Part shown: positions 46,390-56,313 of the stretch, piece by piece
How the letters are laid out: the number at the start of each line of letters is the position of its first letter
Position numbering within the stretch: the first letter of the stretch is position 1
DNA from: an uncultured Lachnospiraceae bacterium
GTDB lineage: Bacteria; Bacillota; Clostridia; Lachnospirales; Lachnospiraceae
Assembly: GCA_947246015.1 (NCBI GenBank)
Contig: CAMXQE010000014.1
Span: forward strand, 23,492-87,491
Length of the DNA stretch: 64,000 bases
Direction of reading: 5' to 3'
Made by a program: the position numbers and the translations under genes
Notes under the pieces: model-generated
Databases searched by the model: none
The model's input: the letters and a program-made list of their open reading frames with translations, nothing else
What the model was told of the DNA's origin: nothing

Positions 46390-46403
46390 TTCTCTAATTT
46401 CTT

Positions 46404-47714
46404 TTATTCAATCTCCCCGGCCACTACTTCCTTCGCGTGTTCCAGCTGATTATCATATCCGTCGTCGTAATATCTTTCTCCGTCAAATTCATATATTTCA
46501 TCAGGTTCAACACCGATTCCATGGATATTGTTTCCATTGGGAGTAAAATATGAACTGACTGTCAGTTTCAATGCCGTACCGTCCGATAAAGAAATAACCC
46601 TTTGGACAATCCCCTTTCCAAATGTTGTAGTCCCTATCAATTTTCCGATACCATAATCTTTAATCGCACCGGCCAGGATTTCGGAGGCGCTGGCCGAATA
46701 GCCGTTCACCAGGACTACCAACGGCTTGTCAAAACGCTTCGTTCCGTCACAGGAATATTCCGTCCTGTTTCCATCCCGGTCCTCCGTATAAACAATCAGT
46801 CCCTTCGGCAGCAGCTGCTGCGCAATCTCCACTACCGCACTCAGGTTTCCTCCCGGATTTGCCCGCAAATCAAGAATCAAACCTTTCATACCCTGTCCGC
46901 GCAATACCGCCATAGCTTCCGTAAACTGATCCACCGTCACATCGTCAAACTCTGTAATCTGGATATATCCGATTCCACCGTCATACATTTCGTGAGTCAC
47001 CGTCGGGCTCTCTATCTTTTTCCGCTCCACATCAAATTCCAGATAATCCTTCTCGCCCTCCCGGTATATGGTGAGATGCACCAGAGTCCCCTCCACGCCT
47101 TTAATATTGCCCACCACTTCCGAAAGTTCCAGTCCCTGCATCGGCTTATCATCTACCATATAAATCACGTCGCCGTCGCGGAGCCCTGCTGCCTGTGCCG
47201 GAGTATCCTCTATCACGCCGCTGATATGCGCCAATCCCGTCTGGGTGTCCATCCCTACATATGCACCTATCCCATAGTAGATACCCTCCGTCTGCTCCAT
47301 CAGCGCCGACAAATCCGCCTCCGTATAATAGGTAGAATAAGGATCTCCCAAAGCCGCTATCACACCGTCATACATGCCGTCTACCAATGTCTGCGTATCC
47401 ACATCTTCCTGATAATAGTACTTGGAGATGGTTTCCTCTATGACCTGAAGCTTGCTCATCGTCATATCGTTTACCAGGCTTTCCCCCCCGTTATCAGCCT
47501 GTACCGCCTGATTCTCGATACGTTCCTGATAAATACGGTAAAACCTTATTCCTGAATAGACACAGCATACCGCCAGCAAACTCAACAGCACACCGGTCAG
47601 AAGACCGCTGACAAACCCTCCTCTTTCTTTCCCCGGCGGTTCTCTCCTATTATTGTTCGCGTTGTTCGGATAGTCATTTGGGTAATTATTCAAATTATAT
47701 TCCACTTCTTTCAT
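46404..47714 (-). CDS. S41-family C-terminal processing peptidase (CtpA/CtpB type)
   Basis: 436 residues. One N-terminal helix (about 32-54), a PDZ domain (IYYGIGAYVGMDTQTGLAHISGV onward, about 135-205) and the S41 protease with GYSASASEILAGAIKDY (catalytic Ser) and FGKGIVQ (catalytic Lys). It acts outside the membrane. Start is uncertain: ATG 47714 has GGAG adjacent; GTG 47705 would have a spacer of nine. It is the last gene of the ftsE-ftsX-M23-S41 unit. Confidence 0.93.
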   Translation of the reverse strand: MKEVEYNLNNYPNDYPNNANNNRREPPGKERGGFVSGLLTGVLLSLLAVCCVYSGIRFYRIYQERIENQAVQADNGGESLVNDMTMSKLQVIEETISKYYYQEDVDTQTLVDGMYDGVIAALGDPYSTYYTEADLSALMEQTEGIYYGIGAYVGMDTQTGLAHISGVIEDTPAQAAGLRDGDVIYMVDDKPMQGLELSEVVGNIKGVEGTLVHLTIYREGEKDYLEFDVERKKIESPTVTHEMYDGGIGYIQITEFDDVTVDQFTEAMAVLRGQGMKGLILDLRANPGGNLSAVVEIAQQLLPKGLIVYTEDRDGNRTEYSCDGTKRFDKPLVVLVNGYSASASEILAGAIKDYGIGKLIGTTTFGKGIVQRVISLSDGTALKLTVSSYFTPNGNNIHGIGVEPDEIYEFDGERYYDDGYDNQLEHAKEVVAGEIE

Positions 47715-47724
47715 CTCCAAAAAT

Positions 47725-48954
47725 TTATTTGCTTAAGTCATTCCACGGACTGACATAACTTCCGTTTAATCTGACGCTAAAGTGGAGATGGTTGCCGGTA
47801 GAACGTCCCGTTGAACCAACTGCCGCTATTTTCTGCCCCTTGCTCACCCATGCTCCCTTCGAAACATACAGTGCAGATGCGTGCATGTAAATAGTATATA
47901 AACCATCGCCGTGGTCAATCATGATATAATTTCCCATGGAACCGCTGTAATCCGCAGCCACCACTTTTCCGTCATAAGCTGCAAGAATCGCCGAACCACC
48001 CGGAGCCGCCAAATCGATTCCATTATGGAACTTCTCCACATGCAGCGTCGGATGCATACGGTTGCCGTAATCGTCAGATATCCTCGTATAAGAAGGCGCC
48101 GGCCATGTAAACATGCCCCCGTCATAGCGGACCCTGTTTTCCTCCGCCAGCTTTGCTTTTTCCTCCGCTACCACTTTTTCCAACATGGCAATCGTTTCGT
48201 TCTGTTCCTTAATATACGCCTCATATTCCGCAATCGCCGCTTCCTTCGCGTTGATATCGTCGCTCACCTGCTCAATAGTTCTCTTCTTCTCATCAATCAG
48301 GGAGTTTAACGACGCCTCCTCGCTCTCCACACCGGCCTTTGCTTCCTCGAGATATGCCCTGTCTTCCTCCAGCTGTTCCATATACAGTTCTATCAGTTTT
48401 CTTGTCGCCACATACTGATCCAGCATCTTCCTGTCATATGCGGAAAGCATCTCGATATATTCGGCCTTATTCAGCATATCCCCGAAACTGTCAGATGAAA
48501 AAATCAGCTCCATGTACAGGTTATCCCCCTTTTCATACATAAACCGGATACGCTCTTTCATAGCCTCATACTGATTCTCCTGATCTGCAATTGCCGCTTC
48601 CAGTTCCGCCTCTGTCTGGGTGATTTCCTCTTCCTTCTCTGTGATTTTTCCTTTCAGCTCTTCTATTTTTTCCTGAATCGTTTCCAGTTCCCCATCCAGC
48701 TGCACTACATACTGTCTGAGATTTTCCTTTGATTTTTCCAGTTCTTCCTTTACTCTCTTAATATCCGTCAGGTTCGACTGCAGCTGCTGCTTCAGTTCCT
48801 TTGCGTCACTAATCTCCGCCTCTTTTTCCTTTATCAGATCATTCGTAAGTTCCGCCGCCTGTACTCTGTCCGGCGTACCTTCCCATCCTGTCAGACATAC
48901 TGCCATAAGCAAAATGCAGAGTATGCTACAGATGTACTTCCTCCACTTCTTCAT
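47725..48954 (-). CDS. M23 peptidase with coiled coil (EnvC/PcsB-like division hydrolase)
   Basis: 409 residues. Signal peptide (about 1-33), long coiled coil (about 35-275), and a LytM/M23 domain (about 295-405) with zinc-ligand motifs HNGIDL and HLHFSV. This is the FtsEX-activated amidase-activator/endopeptidase type that splits septal peptidoglycan. It lies 52 bases after ftsX and 10 before the S41 gene. Confidence 0.94.
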   Translation of the reverse strand: MKKWRKYICSILCILLMAVCLTGWEGTPDRVQAAELTNDLIKEKEAEISDAKELKQQLQSNLTDIKRVKEELEKSKENLRQYVVQLDGELETIQEKIEELKGKITEKEEEITQTEAELEAAIADQENQYEAMKERIRFMYEKGDNLYMELIFSSDSFGDMLNKAEYIEMLSAYDRKMLDQYVATRKLIELYMEQLEEDRAYLEEAKAGVESEEASLNSLIDEKKRTIEQVSDDINAKEAAIAEYEAYIKEQNETIAMLEKVVAEEKAKLAEENRVRYDGGMFTWPAPSYTRISDDYGNRMHPTLHVEKFHNGIDLAAPGGSAILAAYDGKVVAADYSGSMGNYIMIDHGDGLYTIYMHASALYVSKGAWVSKGQKIAAVGSTGRSTGNHLHFSVRLNGSYVSPWNDLSK

Positions 48955-49006
48955 GTGCCGCGCCTTTCCATCCTATACACCTATATGCCTATACACCAAT
49001 ACTGCC

Positions 49007-49903
49007 CTACACCCTCAGATGCTTCCTTACTGTTACGATACTTCCGAGAAAACCGATTCCTACACCCATAGCTACGGAAACCGGCAGCAAAATATGGAAA
49101 ATCGTCTCTACCGGAAGAAAATCCAAAAGCTTGGTAAGCATGGAAAAACGCTCTGTCACATATGATATGACATTGTTATAAATAACATAAATAATTCCCA
49201 TAGGAATCAGGGAGCCGATTACGCCAATCAGAATTCCCTCAATGACAAACGGCGACCTGACAAAAAAATCCGTAGCGCCGATATACTTCATAATATTTAT
49301 TTCTTCTTTTCTGACAGATATACCTATAGTGACCGTATTGCTGATAAGGAAAATGGATACCGCAAATAATATGGCAATAATTCCAATGGAAATATAGGCA
49401 ATCAGCGCATTGATACCGCTTAAAGTCGTCGCCGTAATCTCAGACTTATTCACCCGGCGGACATCCTCTATGGATTCCAGATAGGTCACAAGCGCAGGCT
49501 GAAGGGATACATCACTTAAGTAAGCTTTATAATGTGCGGAATTTGCCAGCGGATTCTCCGTAAAACCATCCGAGTACTCACCCAGATAATCATCCTTGAA
49601 ACCTTCCCATGCTTCTTCAGCAGATACAAACTCCACCTCGGATACCTCTACCCGTCTCCATAACATATCGCCGATTTCTGCAATCCTTGTATCACTGGTT
49701 CCCTCCTGGAAAAATACCGATACATATATACCTTCTTCCGCTTTTTTAACAATATGCTCAAAATTGGATAAAATTGCATAAAATAAACCAAACAGGAACA
49801 AACAGGCTCCGATGGTCGCTATGGAGGCAAGGGAAAACCATTTATTCCGTATAATATTGCGGAACCCCTGCCCTATCGTATAAAAAAATGTACTAATCCT
49901 CAT
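49007..49903 (-). CDS. ftsX: Cell division permease FtsX
   Basis: 298 residues with four membrane segments and a large extracytoplasmic loop between the first two (about 50-165). Its start overlaps the end of ftsE. It transmits ATP-driven changes of FtsE to peptidoglycan hydrolases such as the following M23 protein. Confidence 0.95.
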   Translation of the reverse strand: MRISTFFYTIGQGFRNIIRNKWFSLASIATIGACLFLFGLFYAILSNFEHIVKKAEEGIYVSVFFQEGTSDTRIAEIGDMLWRRVEVSEVEFVSAEEAWEGFKDDYLGEYSDGFTENPLANSAHYKAYLSDVSLQPALVTYLESIEDVRRVNKSEITATTLSGINALIAYISIGIIAILFAVSIFLISNTVTIGISVRKEEINIMKYIGATDFFVRSPFVIEGILIGVIGSLIPMGIIYVIYNNVISYVTERFSMLTKLLDFLPVETIFHILLPVSVAMGVGIGFLGSIVTVRKHLRV

Positions 49904-50639
49904 CGATGTAGCCTCCTTTTTCTTCGTCGCTTACGATGATGCCCTTCTTCATCGTAACCACCCGCTTCTGCATGGAGTTTACGATTTCCCTGTTATGGGT
50001 TACGACAAGGACCGTAGTGCCATTTTCATTAATCTGTTCCAACAGTTTCATGATTTCCCATGAATTCTTCGGATCCAGATTTCCGGTAGGCTCATCCGCC
50101 AGCAGTATGGTCGGCCTGTTAATCAACGCTCTTGCCAGCGCCACCCTCTGCTGTTCCCCGCCCGAAAGCTGCCTTGGCTTCGCCTTATATTTACCGGCCA
50201 GTCCGACCGTTGCAAGGATACTCGGCACATTCCTTTTGATTTCTTTATTTGATACCTGTATGATTCTTTGGGCAAACGCCACATTCTCATAAACATTCCT
50301 GTCTTTCAGAAGACGGAAATCCTGAAATACAATTCCCAGATTTCTTCGGAATTTCGGAATTTTCCTGTGCTTGATTTTCACCAAATCATATCCCATTACA
50401 TTTATATATCCCGAAGTAGGAGTCAGTTCGCGAAGAAGGAGTTTGATTAAAGTGGACTTACCCGATCCGCTGTCACCAACAATAAAAACAAATTCCCCTC
50501 TGTTAATATGTAAACTTACACCGTTTAATGCCGGCGCTCCTGTGGCATATGCTTTGCTTACGTTTTCCAACGTAATAATCTCATTGCCTAAATCAGCTGT
50601 CCTTCTTCCTCTTCGTCTCTTCCTGTCTTTTTCCGTCAA
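49893..50639 (-). CDS. ftsE: Cell division ATP-binding protein FtsE
   Basis: 248 residues. Walker A GDSGSGKSTLIKLLL, signature LSGGEQQRVALARAL, Walker B ILLADEPTGNLD. It starts with a basic Arg/Lys-rich extension (about 1-20). It drives FtsX. It lies 24 bases after a PucR-like regulator. Confidence 0.97.
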   Translation of the reverse strand: MTEKDRKRRRGRRTADLGNEIITLENVSKAYATGAPALNGVSLHINRGEFVFIVGDSGSGKSTLIKLLLRELTPTSGYINVMGYDLVKIKHRKIPKFRRNLGIVFQDFRLLKDRNVYENVAFAQRIIQVSNKEIKRNVPSILATVGLAGKYKAKPRQLSGGEQQRVALARALINRPTILLADEPTGNLDPKNSWEIMKLLEQINENGTTVLVVTHNREIVNSMQKRVVTMKKGIIVSDEEKGGYIDED

Positions 50640-50662
50640 TGTATTTCACCCACCTAAAATCA

Positions 50663-51751
50663 CTAATATTCAAAAGTTTCCATGTATTTCATATATTTTA
50701 CAACCATCAGCGCAATCTTAAAGGTAATCGCATCCTCAAAGACACGCAAATCCAGCCCGGTGCTCTTCTGCAGCTTATCCAGCCGGTAAACCAGCGTATT
50801 TCGGTGGATAAAAAGCTGTCTTGATGTTTCGGAAACATTCAGGCTGTTCTCAAAAAATTTATTAATGGTCGTCAGCGTCTCCTCATCAAAATCATCCGGA
50901 CTTTTACCACCGAAGATTTCCTTGATGAACATCTTACACAACGGAATCGGGAGCTGATAAATCAGACGTCCGATTCCCAGCTCGCTGTATGCTACAATAT
51001 TTCTCTCATCAAAGAAAATCTTGCCTACATCCAGCGCCATCTTCGCTTCCTTATAGGAACGGCTTACCTCCTTAATTTCACCGACTACCGTTCCGCAGGC
51101 AATACGTATTCCGCGTAAGCCCTCTTTACGCAGATAGTTTTCTGCGCTTTTCGCTGTTTTTTCTACTTCTTTTCCCGCCTCGCTCTCCGACAGGTCTTTC
51201 ACTACTATAACATTATTTTCATCCACTGCGGTAATGAAATCTTTGCTATTATTGCCAAAATATGTACGCATCAGTTCCAAAACATTGCTCTCTTTACTGT
51301 TTTCCGTTTCAATGATAATGGCAATGCGCTTCACATCCGTCTGGATATGCAGTTTCTTCGCCCTGCTGTAAATATCCACCAGCAGCAGATTATCCAGCAG
51401 CAGATTCTTAATAAAATTATCCTTATCAAAGCGTTCCTTATATGCTACTAAAAGGCTTTGTATCTGGTAAGCCACCATCCTGCCCAATATATATACGTCC
51501 TCACCGGCCCCTCCGGCAATCAAAATATACTCTAACTGCTGTTCATCAAATATCTTAAAATACCGATATCCCTGTATCTCCTGGGAATCTGCCGGGGAAG
51601 CTGCAAATTCCACCGCGGCTCCGGCACAGCTCTCCATATCAGCTGTCGTGGAGGCCACTTCTTTACCGTCTGTATCCATAACACATAATTCCACGCGTGC
51701 TATCGCTTTCAGACCATCTATTGTATTCTGCAGTATCTGATTCGAAATCAT
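50663..51751 (-). CDS. CdaR/PucR-like transcriptional regulator
   Basis: 362 residues. N-terminal Diacid_rec-like sensor (about 1-135), a GGDEF-like middle and a C-terminal PucR helix-turn-helix (ENSLNVSETSRQLFIHRNT and LVYRLDKLQKSTGLDLR, about 285-340). This family senses sugar acids or related metabolites. It stands directly upstream of ftsE, an arrangement that has no obvious functional meaning, and may be a separate unit. Confidence 0.9.
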   Translation of the reverse strand: MISNQILQNTIDGLKAIARVELCVMDTDGKEVASTTADMESCAGAAVEFAASPADSQEIQGYRYFKIFDEQQLEYILIAGGAGEDVYILGRMVAYQIQSLLVAYKERFDKDNFIKNLLLDNLLLVDIYSRAKKLHIQTDVKRIAIIIETENSKESNVLELMRTYFGNNSKDFITAVDENNVIVVKDLSESEAGKEVEKTAKSAENYLRKEGLRGIRIACGTVVGEIKEVSRSYKEAKMALDVGKIFFDERNIVAYSELGIGRLIYQLPIPLCKMFIKEIFGGKSPDDFDEETLTTINKFFENSLNVSETSRQLFIHRNTLVYRLDKLQKSTGLDLRVFEDAITFKIALMVVKYMKYMETFEY

Positions 51752-51964
51752 ATCCCCTCTCCTCCTATCCCCTATACAAAATGTACAATATTATAAGCCG
51801 GCACAAATCCTTTTTTCTACGCCCTCTTTCCATTTTAATTCAAAATCACAAAAAAATCCATACTCATCACTTATCTATTTGTATATTTTTTATGTTTTTA
51901 TAGAATTTTAATATTTATCAAAATATAGACAACTTGTACAACACGCGCCCATTTGCATAAAGCA

Positions 51965-51999
51965 GGCAGATTTGAAATGCTCTCCATCCCAAATCTGCC
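51965..51999 (-). terminator. Stem-loop at the end of the TagA-type gene
   Basis: GGCAGATTTG pairs perfectly with CAAATCTGCC across a 15-base loop. It overlaps the stop codon of the glycosyltransferase gene and is followed on the minus strand by TGCTTTATG, a weak T-run. Confidence 0.65.
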
Positions 52000-52676
52000 T
52001 ACTCTCCGTTTTCATCCTTGAAATGATTGACACGCCTGCGGAATATCATCCGGTATACCTTATCCGCTGCTCTTTTACGCAATGATTCCTTTCCCGTTCC
52101 TAACGCCATATCCTTTGAAATGCCCAGCCACACCCCTGCATTTATCAAAGCTTTGAAACGGGCCATGCATTTTTCCTGCCTTCCGCTTGAAATGCGGGAA
52201 ATAATCGCAGTAGGCGCAACGTCATTTATTCTGTTTATGATTTCTTCCATATCTTCATCGCTTTCGGTAAGAAGGTCGCTCCCGCCTATCAGAATACCTC
52301 TCTGATATGACTCCAGCTGCGCTTTCAGCAATGCCATATCTTCCTCCGAATCATCCAGCAGATACACCTTTCTGCCTCCCCGCACCAGCCGGCGCAGAAA
52401 TTCCTTAAAAAAGACCCGGTTTTCCACCTCATATAATCTTCCTGCCGAATCGATTTTAGCCACGCGCAGGATATCCGCATCCCCGCATAAAGTCATATCC
52501 ATGGATTCTATACTGTTTTTCTCTTCCTCATCGCTCCCTGCTTTAATAAGCATGGGAGTCGTGACGTATAAAATGGTATTCAGGCCGCCATTCCTGACAT
52601 ATCCGTCCAATATGACCAGAGATTCCTTCAGCGAATGATCCGTAAGCCCGATTCCCAATATGTTTATTTTCTGCAT
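51999..52676 (-). CDS. WecG/TagA-family glycosyltransferase-like protein
   Basis: 225 residues, with TagA-like ordering: ILGIGLTD near the start, YVTTPMLIKAGSDEEEKNSIESM with Thr-Pro in the place of the usual T-P-N, CGDADILRVAK replacing the DG.. region, then VYLLDDSEED and the basic end FRRRVNHF. The substrate site is more divergent than usual, so function is inferred. ATG 52676 (MQKINILG) is chosen; the TTG 15 codons earlier lies in a repeat-like region. Confidence 0.75.
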   Translation of the reverse strand: MQKINILGIGLTDHSLKESLVILDGYVRNGGLNTILYVTTPMLIKAGSDEEEKNSIESMDMTLCGDADILRVAKIDSAGRLYEVENRVFFKEFLRRLVRGGRKVYLLDDSEEDMALLKAQLESYQRGILIGGSDLLTESDEDMEEIINRINDVAPTAIISRISSGRQEKCMARFKALINAGVWLGISKDMALGTGKESLRKRAADKVYRMIFRRRVNHFKDENGE

Positions 52677-52729
52677 ATCCGATTCCAATCTATCCGTAAG
52701 GTTGCTGTTCACTCCGCGCAACTCCGCGA

Positions 52730-52800
52730 GTCCCGAAATGTAACAATTCAGCCTTCGGCTTCACTGTCACGCCTGATGCACACAAAATGCTCCAAAGCCG
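52730..52800. repeat. Hairpin-type element F (distant relative)
   Basis: GTAACAATTCAGCC followed by TTCGGCTTCACTG and more inverted repeats. The GTAACARTTCAGCC core is shared with the hairpin at 56314. It lies directly upstream of the TagA-type gene. Confidence 0.4.
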
Positions 52801-52954
52801 TTAGTGCCTGCATAACCTGTAAAACCGCATACAGCGCGATTTTACCCGCAGAATAACGTATCCCCGAAACGGCCCATTTTTCCTCGCTGACTTGCCAATT
52901 ATATCAAAAATATGATATACTTGCAATATAAGGAAGAAAAACGGAGGTGAGAGT

Positions 52955-53143
52955 ATGAATATTCCTGAACTATCAATGTCACTCGCTCAGACCCAGACTA
53001 TGAATAATGTCGGCATTGCACTTCTTTCCAAGTCATTGGATATGATGGAATCTACCGGAGACCAAATGGTGGATATGATGAAATCCTCTATGGAGCTTTC
53101 CGTCAATCCGGCAGTAGGCGCTAATATCGACATGTATGTTTAG
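52955..53143 (+). CDS. YjfB-family putative motility protein
   Basis: 62 residues (MNIPELSMSLAQTQ then LDMMESTG and NPAVGANIDMYV), a length and sequence typical of YjfB. Good ribosome site GGAGGTGAG. YjfB proteins are found in flagellated Firmicutes but have no assigned function. It is alone, transcribed opposite to neighbours, and consistent with the flagellar genes at 34-37 kb. Confidence 0.87.
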   Translation: MNIPELSMSLAQTQTMNNVGIALLSKSLDMMESTGDQMVDMMKSSMELSVNPAVGANIDMYV

Positions 53144-53169
53144 GCGATGGCACAAAATACCGTCCTGCG

Positions 53170-54174
53170 TCATGCAAGCAGACGGGGCAGTATAATTTCC
53201 AAACTCATATAAGAAAGCGCAAGCACAATCGCTACCAGAAGCGGAATTGTAACCATCCTGTTTTGTCTTGCGTTTTCTTTTATTTTATTCTCTTCGTCCA
53301 TTTCGTCAGTTTTCTCCGGCAGCCTTATCTCTTTCTTACATTTTCTGTCTTTCCAAATGGCACGCAGGGCATTTTCACGGTTTTCTCCCTTTGCAATCCA
53401 TACAAGGACACAGGCCGCCAAAGCGGTTGACGCTGCCGCTAATATCAGCCAGCCGCTTATTGCAAGAAGCAGCATGTCCGTCGTCAGTATTTCTTCTGCC
53501 TCTTCCAGTCCTCCACTCCCAAATGACGCAGCATCATACAGATACATCAGGCACACCTGCTGGGAATTAAAGAACATATGAAAAATTACGGAACTCCACA
53601 GACTGCCGGTCGCTTCCACCAGCATTACCACGATTAAACCAATCGCAAAAGCATAAGCCGCCTGATTAAAATTCATGTGCATGAGCGCAAACAGCAGGGC
53701 GGACAGTACCATGGCACATAACGTAGTCCCGGTTCTCTTATACCCCTGATAAACAATCCCGCGGAACACCAACTCCTCGCTGAACGGTCCGAAAATCCCG
53801 ATAATGAACAGCATAATAAGAAAAGGTACCTCAAGTACCTCTCCGCTTATCGCCACCACCGCATTATCTACAAACAGCATGGATATCATATTAATTAATG
53901 ATGTAAGCGGCATGGAAAGAAATGTAAAAAGAAAAATCTTAAAAACGGAAGAAATCTTTATTTTATGGAAACCGACCAGTCCAAGCAGATTTTCCTTCGA
54001 AATGAAAACTCCCAAAAGAGCCGGCACCAAAATAATGCTCTGGCTCATTATAAAATTCGGAACGATATCCAATATGAATGCATAATTCCGGGCCAGTACG
54101 GTAATAACTGCCACCGCTGCAAAATGCATCAATATAATTGCCAAAAAAATCCGATTTACCTTTTTACTATTCAT
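53170..54174 (-). CDS. CPBP-family intramembrane metalloprotease
   Basis: 334 residues, about eight membrane segments. The protease motifs EELVFRGIVYQG (about 135-146) and HMNFNQAAYAF (about 165) supply the EExxR and first His motifs, and FHMFFNS the second His. Similar proteins process bacteriocins, signal peptides or prenylated substrates; the target is unknown. A charged C-terminal cytosolic segment precedes the last helix. Confidence 0.9.
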   Translation of the reverse strand: MNSKKVNRIFLAIILMHFAAVAVITVLARNYAFILDIVPNFIMSQSIILVPALLGVFISKENLLGLVGFHKIKISSVFKIFLFTFLSMPLTSLINMISMLFVDNAVVAISGEVLEVPFLIMLFIIGIFGPFSEELVFRGIVYQGYKRTGTTLCAMVLSALLFALMHMNFNQAAYAFAIGLIVVMLVEATGSLWSSVIFHMFFNSQQVCLMYLYDAASFGSGGLEEAEEILTTDMLLLAISGWLILAAASTALAACVLVWIAKGENRENALRAIWKDRKCKKEIRLPEKTDEMDEENKIKENARQNRMVTIPLLVAIVLALSYMSLEIILPRLLA

Positions 54175-54182
54175 CTGTAAAC

Positions 54183-54416
54183 TTAACTCTCCATCATAAA
54201 GTTGACTAATCTTGTAATATCTTCCGGTTCGTATGCGATTAATTCCAGTTCCTCAATCGTTCCGTCGGAAAAAATATTGGCCAAAGAAACATATTGTGAA
54301 AGTTTGGACTTCAGATTCAGTCTGTCTCCCTCACCCGTAACCAATTCTACTTTACCGGCACAACTGTCTACTACTTTAAAAAATTTATCAATATCCCTGA
54401 TATTCTGTACTTTCAT
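54183..54416 (-). CDS. Small conserved protein of unknown function
   Basis: 77 residues (KFFKVVDSCAGKVELVTGEGDRLNLKS, then FSDGTIEELELIAYEPEDI), no membrane segment. GGAG precedes the ATG. It lies eight bases upstream of the CPBP protease gene and is likely expressed with it. The sequence recalls small mixed alpha/beta proteins, but I cannot name the family. Confidence 0.7.
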   Translation of the reverse strand: MKVQNIRDIDKFFKVVDSCAGKVELVTGEGDRLNLKSKLSQYVSLANIFSDGTIEELELIAYEPEDITRLVNFMMES

Positions 54417-54534
54417 ATCTGACTCCTTTCAGGCTTTCCACTTCTGCATTGATAATATGCTGTCGTTTCAATTCATGATTATACTAATATCATAGGACGA
54501 TTGCAAGAAAATTATGCACTTTTTGTAAAACTAT

Positions 54535-54580
54535 GGCAGCGGTTCAGCGCAGGACTTTGCACCTGCTGCTAACTATTTAA
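54535..54580. repeat. Hairpin-type element G (distant relative)
   Basis: GGCAGCGGTTCAGCGCAGGA, CTTTGCACCTGCTGC: the inner GGTTCAGCGCAGGACTTTGCA is nearly the left arm of the hairpin at 56314, and the outer GCAG/CTGC ends pair. It lies between the CvfB-like and 77-residue protein genes. Confidence 0.5.
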
Positions 54581-54597
54581 GCCACCTGCTCTTCCGG

Positions 54598-55431
54598 TCA
54601 TTTTAGCCGGATGCTCTTTTCACCAATAATAATCCGGTTTTCTTTCAACAAATGCCCTACGGCACGCTTAAACTCATTTTTACTCATCTGCATCTCCCTC
54701 TTAATGATTTCAGGCGATGCCTTATCATTAAAAGGCAGGACACCGTCATGATTTCTGATTGCATCCAATACGGCTTCGGCATCCTTCCCCATCTGGAGGT
54801 ATGCCTTTTCCCTGATGCTGAGATCCAGTTTACCATCCTCTTTCACCGCAGTCACCCTCGCTGCAACCATATCTCCGACTTCGATTTTTCCATACATTTC
54901 CTTTATCGGAATCAATCCGGAATACAGGTCATCCACGGCAACAAATGCTCCGAAATTCCTGCTGATTTCATACACACGTCCCATAATCCGGTCGTCTTTC
55001 CGGTAATCCCCGTCCGTCTTCAGGTATGGATACAGCTTCATCGTCGCACACAGGCGGTTGCTTTTATCGATATAGAGTGCCACCAGGCAGTCTTCCCCCT
55101 CCTGCACCGGTTTCGTCTGTTCCCGAAACGGCAGAAGCAGGTCTTTTTCCAATCCCCAATCCAAAAAGGCGCCGATTTTTCCCACCTGCGATACTTTCAG
55201 AAGCGCCACTTCCCCCAGTGTAAGCTTCACATCATTCGTCGTAGCAATAAGACGGTCCTTGGAATCCCGGTAAACAAACACCTGAAACGTGTCTCCCACC
55301 GCTGTTCCCTCCGGCACCTGCCTGCGGGGAAGCAGCACTTTCTCTTCCTTTTCCTCTTCCGATGCGAGATATACTCCGAAATCTACCGTCTTCACCACTG
55401 TCAAATCCTGTCTCTCACCTAACCTAATCAT
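54598..55431 (-). CDS. CvfB-like S1 RNA-binding protein
   Basis: 277 residues. Tandem S1-like modules (VGKIGAFLDWGLEKDLLLPF and GRVYEISRNFGAFVAVDDLYSGLIPI) and a C-terminal winged helix (KREMQMSKNEFKRAVGHLLKENRI). CvfB of Staphylococcus binds RNA and affects virulence; role here is inferred. It is 20 bases downstream of the acyl-ACP thioesterase gene. Confidence 0.92.
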   Translation of the reverse strand: MIRLGERQDLTVVKTVDFGVYLASEEEKEEKVLLPRRQVPEGTAVGDTFQVFVYRDSKDRLIATTNDVKLTLGEVALLKVSQVGKIGAFLDWGLEKDLLLPFREQTKPVQEGEDCLVALYIDKSNRLCATMKLYPYLKTDGDYRKDDRIMGRVYEISRNFGAFVAVDDLYSGLIPIKEMYGKIEVGDMVAARVTAVKEDGKLDLSIREKAYLQMGKDAEAVLDAIRNHDGVLPFNDKASPEIIKREMQMSKNEFKRAVGHLLKENRIIIGEKSIRLK

Positions 55432-55451
55432 AACTTACCCCCTTTCGGCTG

Positions 55452-56177
55452 CTATTTTCCATTCTCCATATTCTGCCGGAACTCTACCACACAATAAGGT
55501 TGTCCTTCTCCGTTGTTCAGTGAAACCGTCGTAACATCCTGCCCTGCATAGACCACAGGGTACATCCTGTCACCAAGCAGCGCCTGCTTCTTATATTCCG
55601 CCCTCATCTGACGGATTTCATATCCCTCCGGCAGATATTCCATGGCTATGCGCACATACTGTCCGTTATTCACATGATGGTTCGTATCGAGATGATGATG
55701 CCTTATTTCCACCATCTCCTGTTCCACACCTGCTTTGTCCGGAATCCTAATCCTTCGCGGCGCATAATCCATTTCCAGCCGTTCGCCCAGTTCATAAGCC
55801 TCTATCATCTTCTGCGTAACCCTCACCGGCTCCATCTTCTCCATATCCATCAGCATCCACATGGTATTGGCATAGGCCAGCCGTTCTCCGGATTCCGTTT
55901 CCATCAAAAAATTTCTGTATCCTATAAAATTCTTTATCTCATAAGGTATCGTACCGATTGATACTGTTTCTCCCAGCTTTGGATATCTCTCCGCTACAAT
56001 CTGCCATGCAGACAGAATCCATGCCATATTCCTTTCCTTCAGATACTCTATTCCTATATTCAGGTCTTCCGACTGGAAGGTAGAACAATCCTGAAAATAA
56101 TCCAGCAAAGACTCCATCGAAAGCTTTCCTTCGCTGTCTACTTCGCTGTATCGTATGCGGCTGTCGAATTTATACAT
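55452..56177 (-). CDS. Acyl-ACP thioesterase (FatA-like) 1
   Basis: 241 residues, double hot-dog fold. Candidate catalytic motif HHHLDTNHHVNNGQYV (about 163-178, Asn and His). Releases fatty acids from acyl carrier protein. A second paralog is at 58003. It starts a short unit with the CvfB-like gene. Confidence 0.9.
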   Translation of the reverse strand: MYKFDSRIRYSEVDSEGKLSMESLLDYFQDCSTFQSEDLNIGIEYLKERNMAWILSAWQIVAERYPKLGETVSIGTIPYEIKNFIGYRNFLMETESGERLAYANTMWMLMDMEKMEPVRVTQKMIEAYELGERLEMDYAPRRIRIPDKAGVEQEMVEIRHHHLDTNHHVNNGQYVRIAMEYLPEGYEIRQMRAEYKKQALLGDRMYPVVYAGQDVTTVSLNNGEGQPYCVVEFRQNMENGK

Positions 56178-56313
56178 GCTGTTACCGTGCCTTTCCGTTC
56201 TGTACTGGTCTCTGCCCTGAATCTGACGGCATTATACCTGTTCTTTAGTGTGTTATTATACCACAATCCTTACCCAGACCGCAATCATTTCACCTAACCA
56301 ATTAAAAATAATC

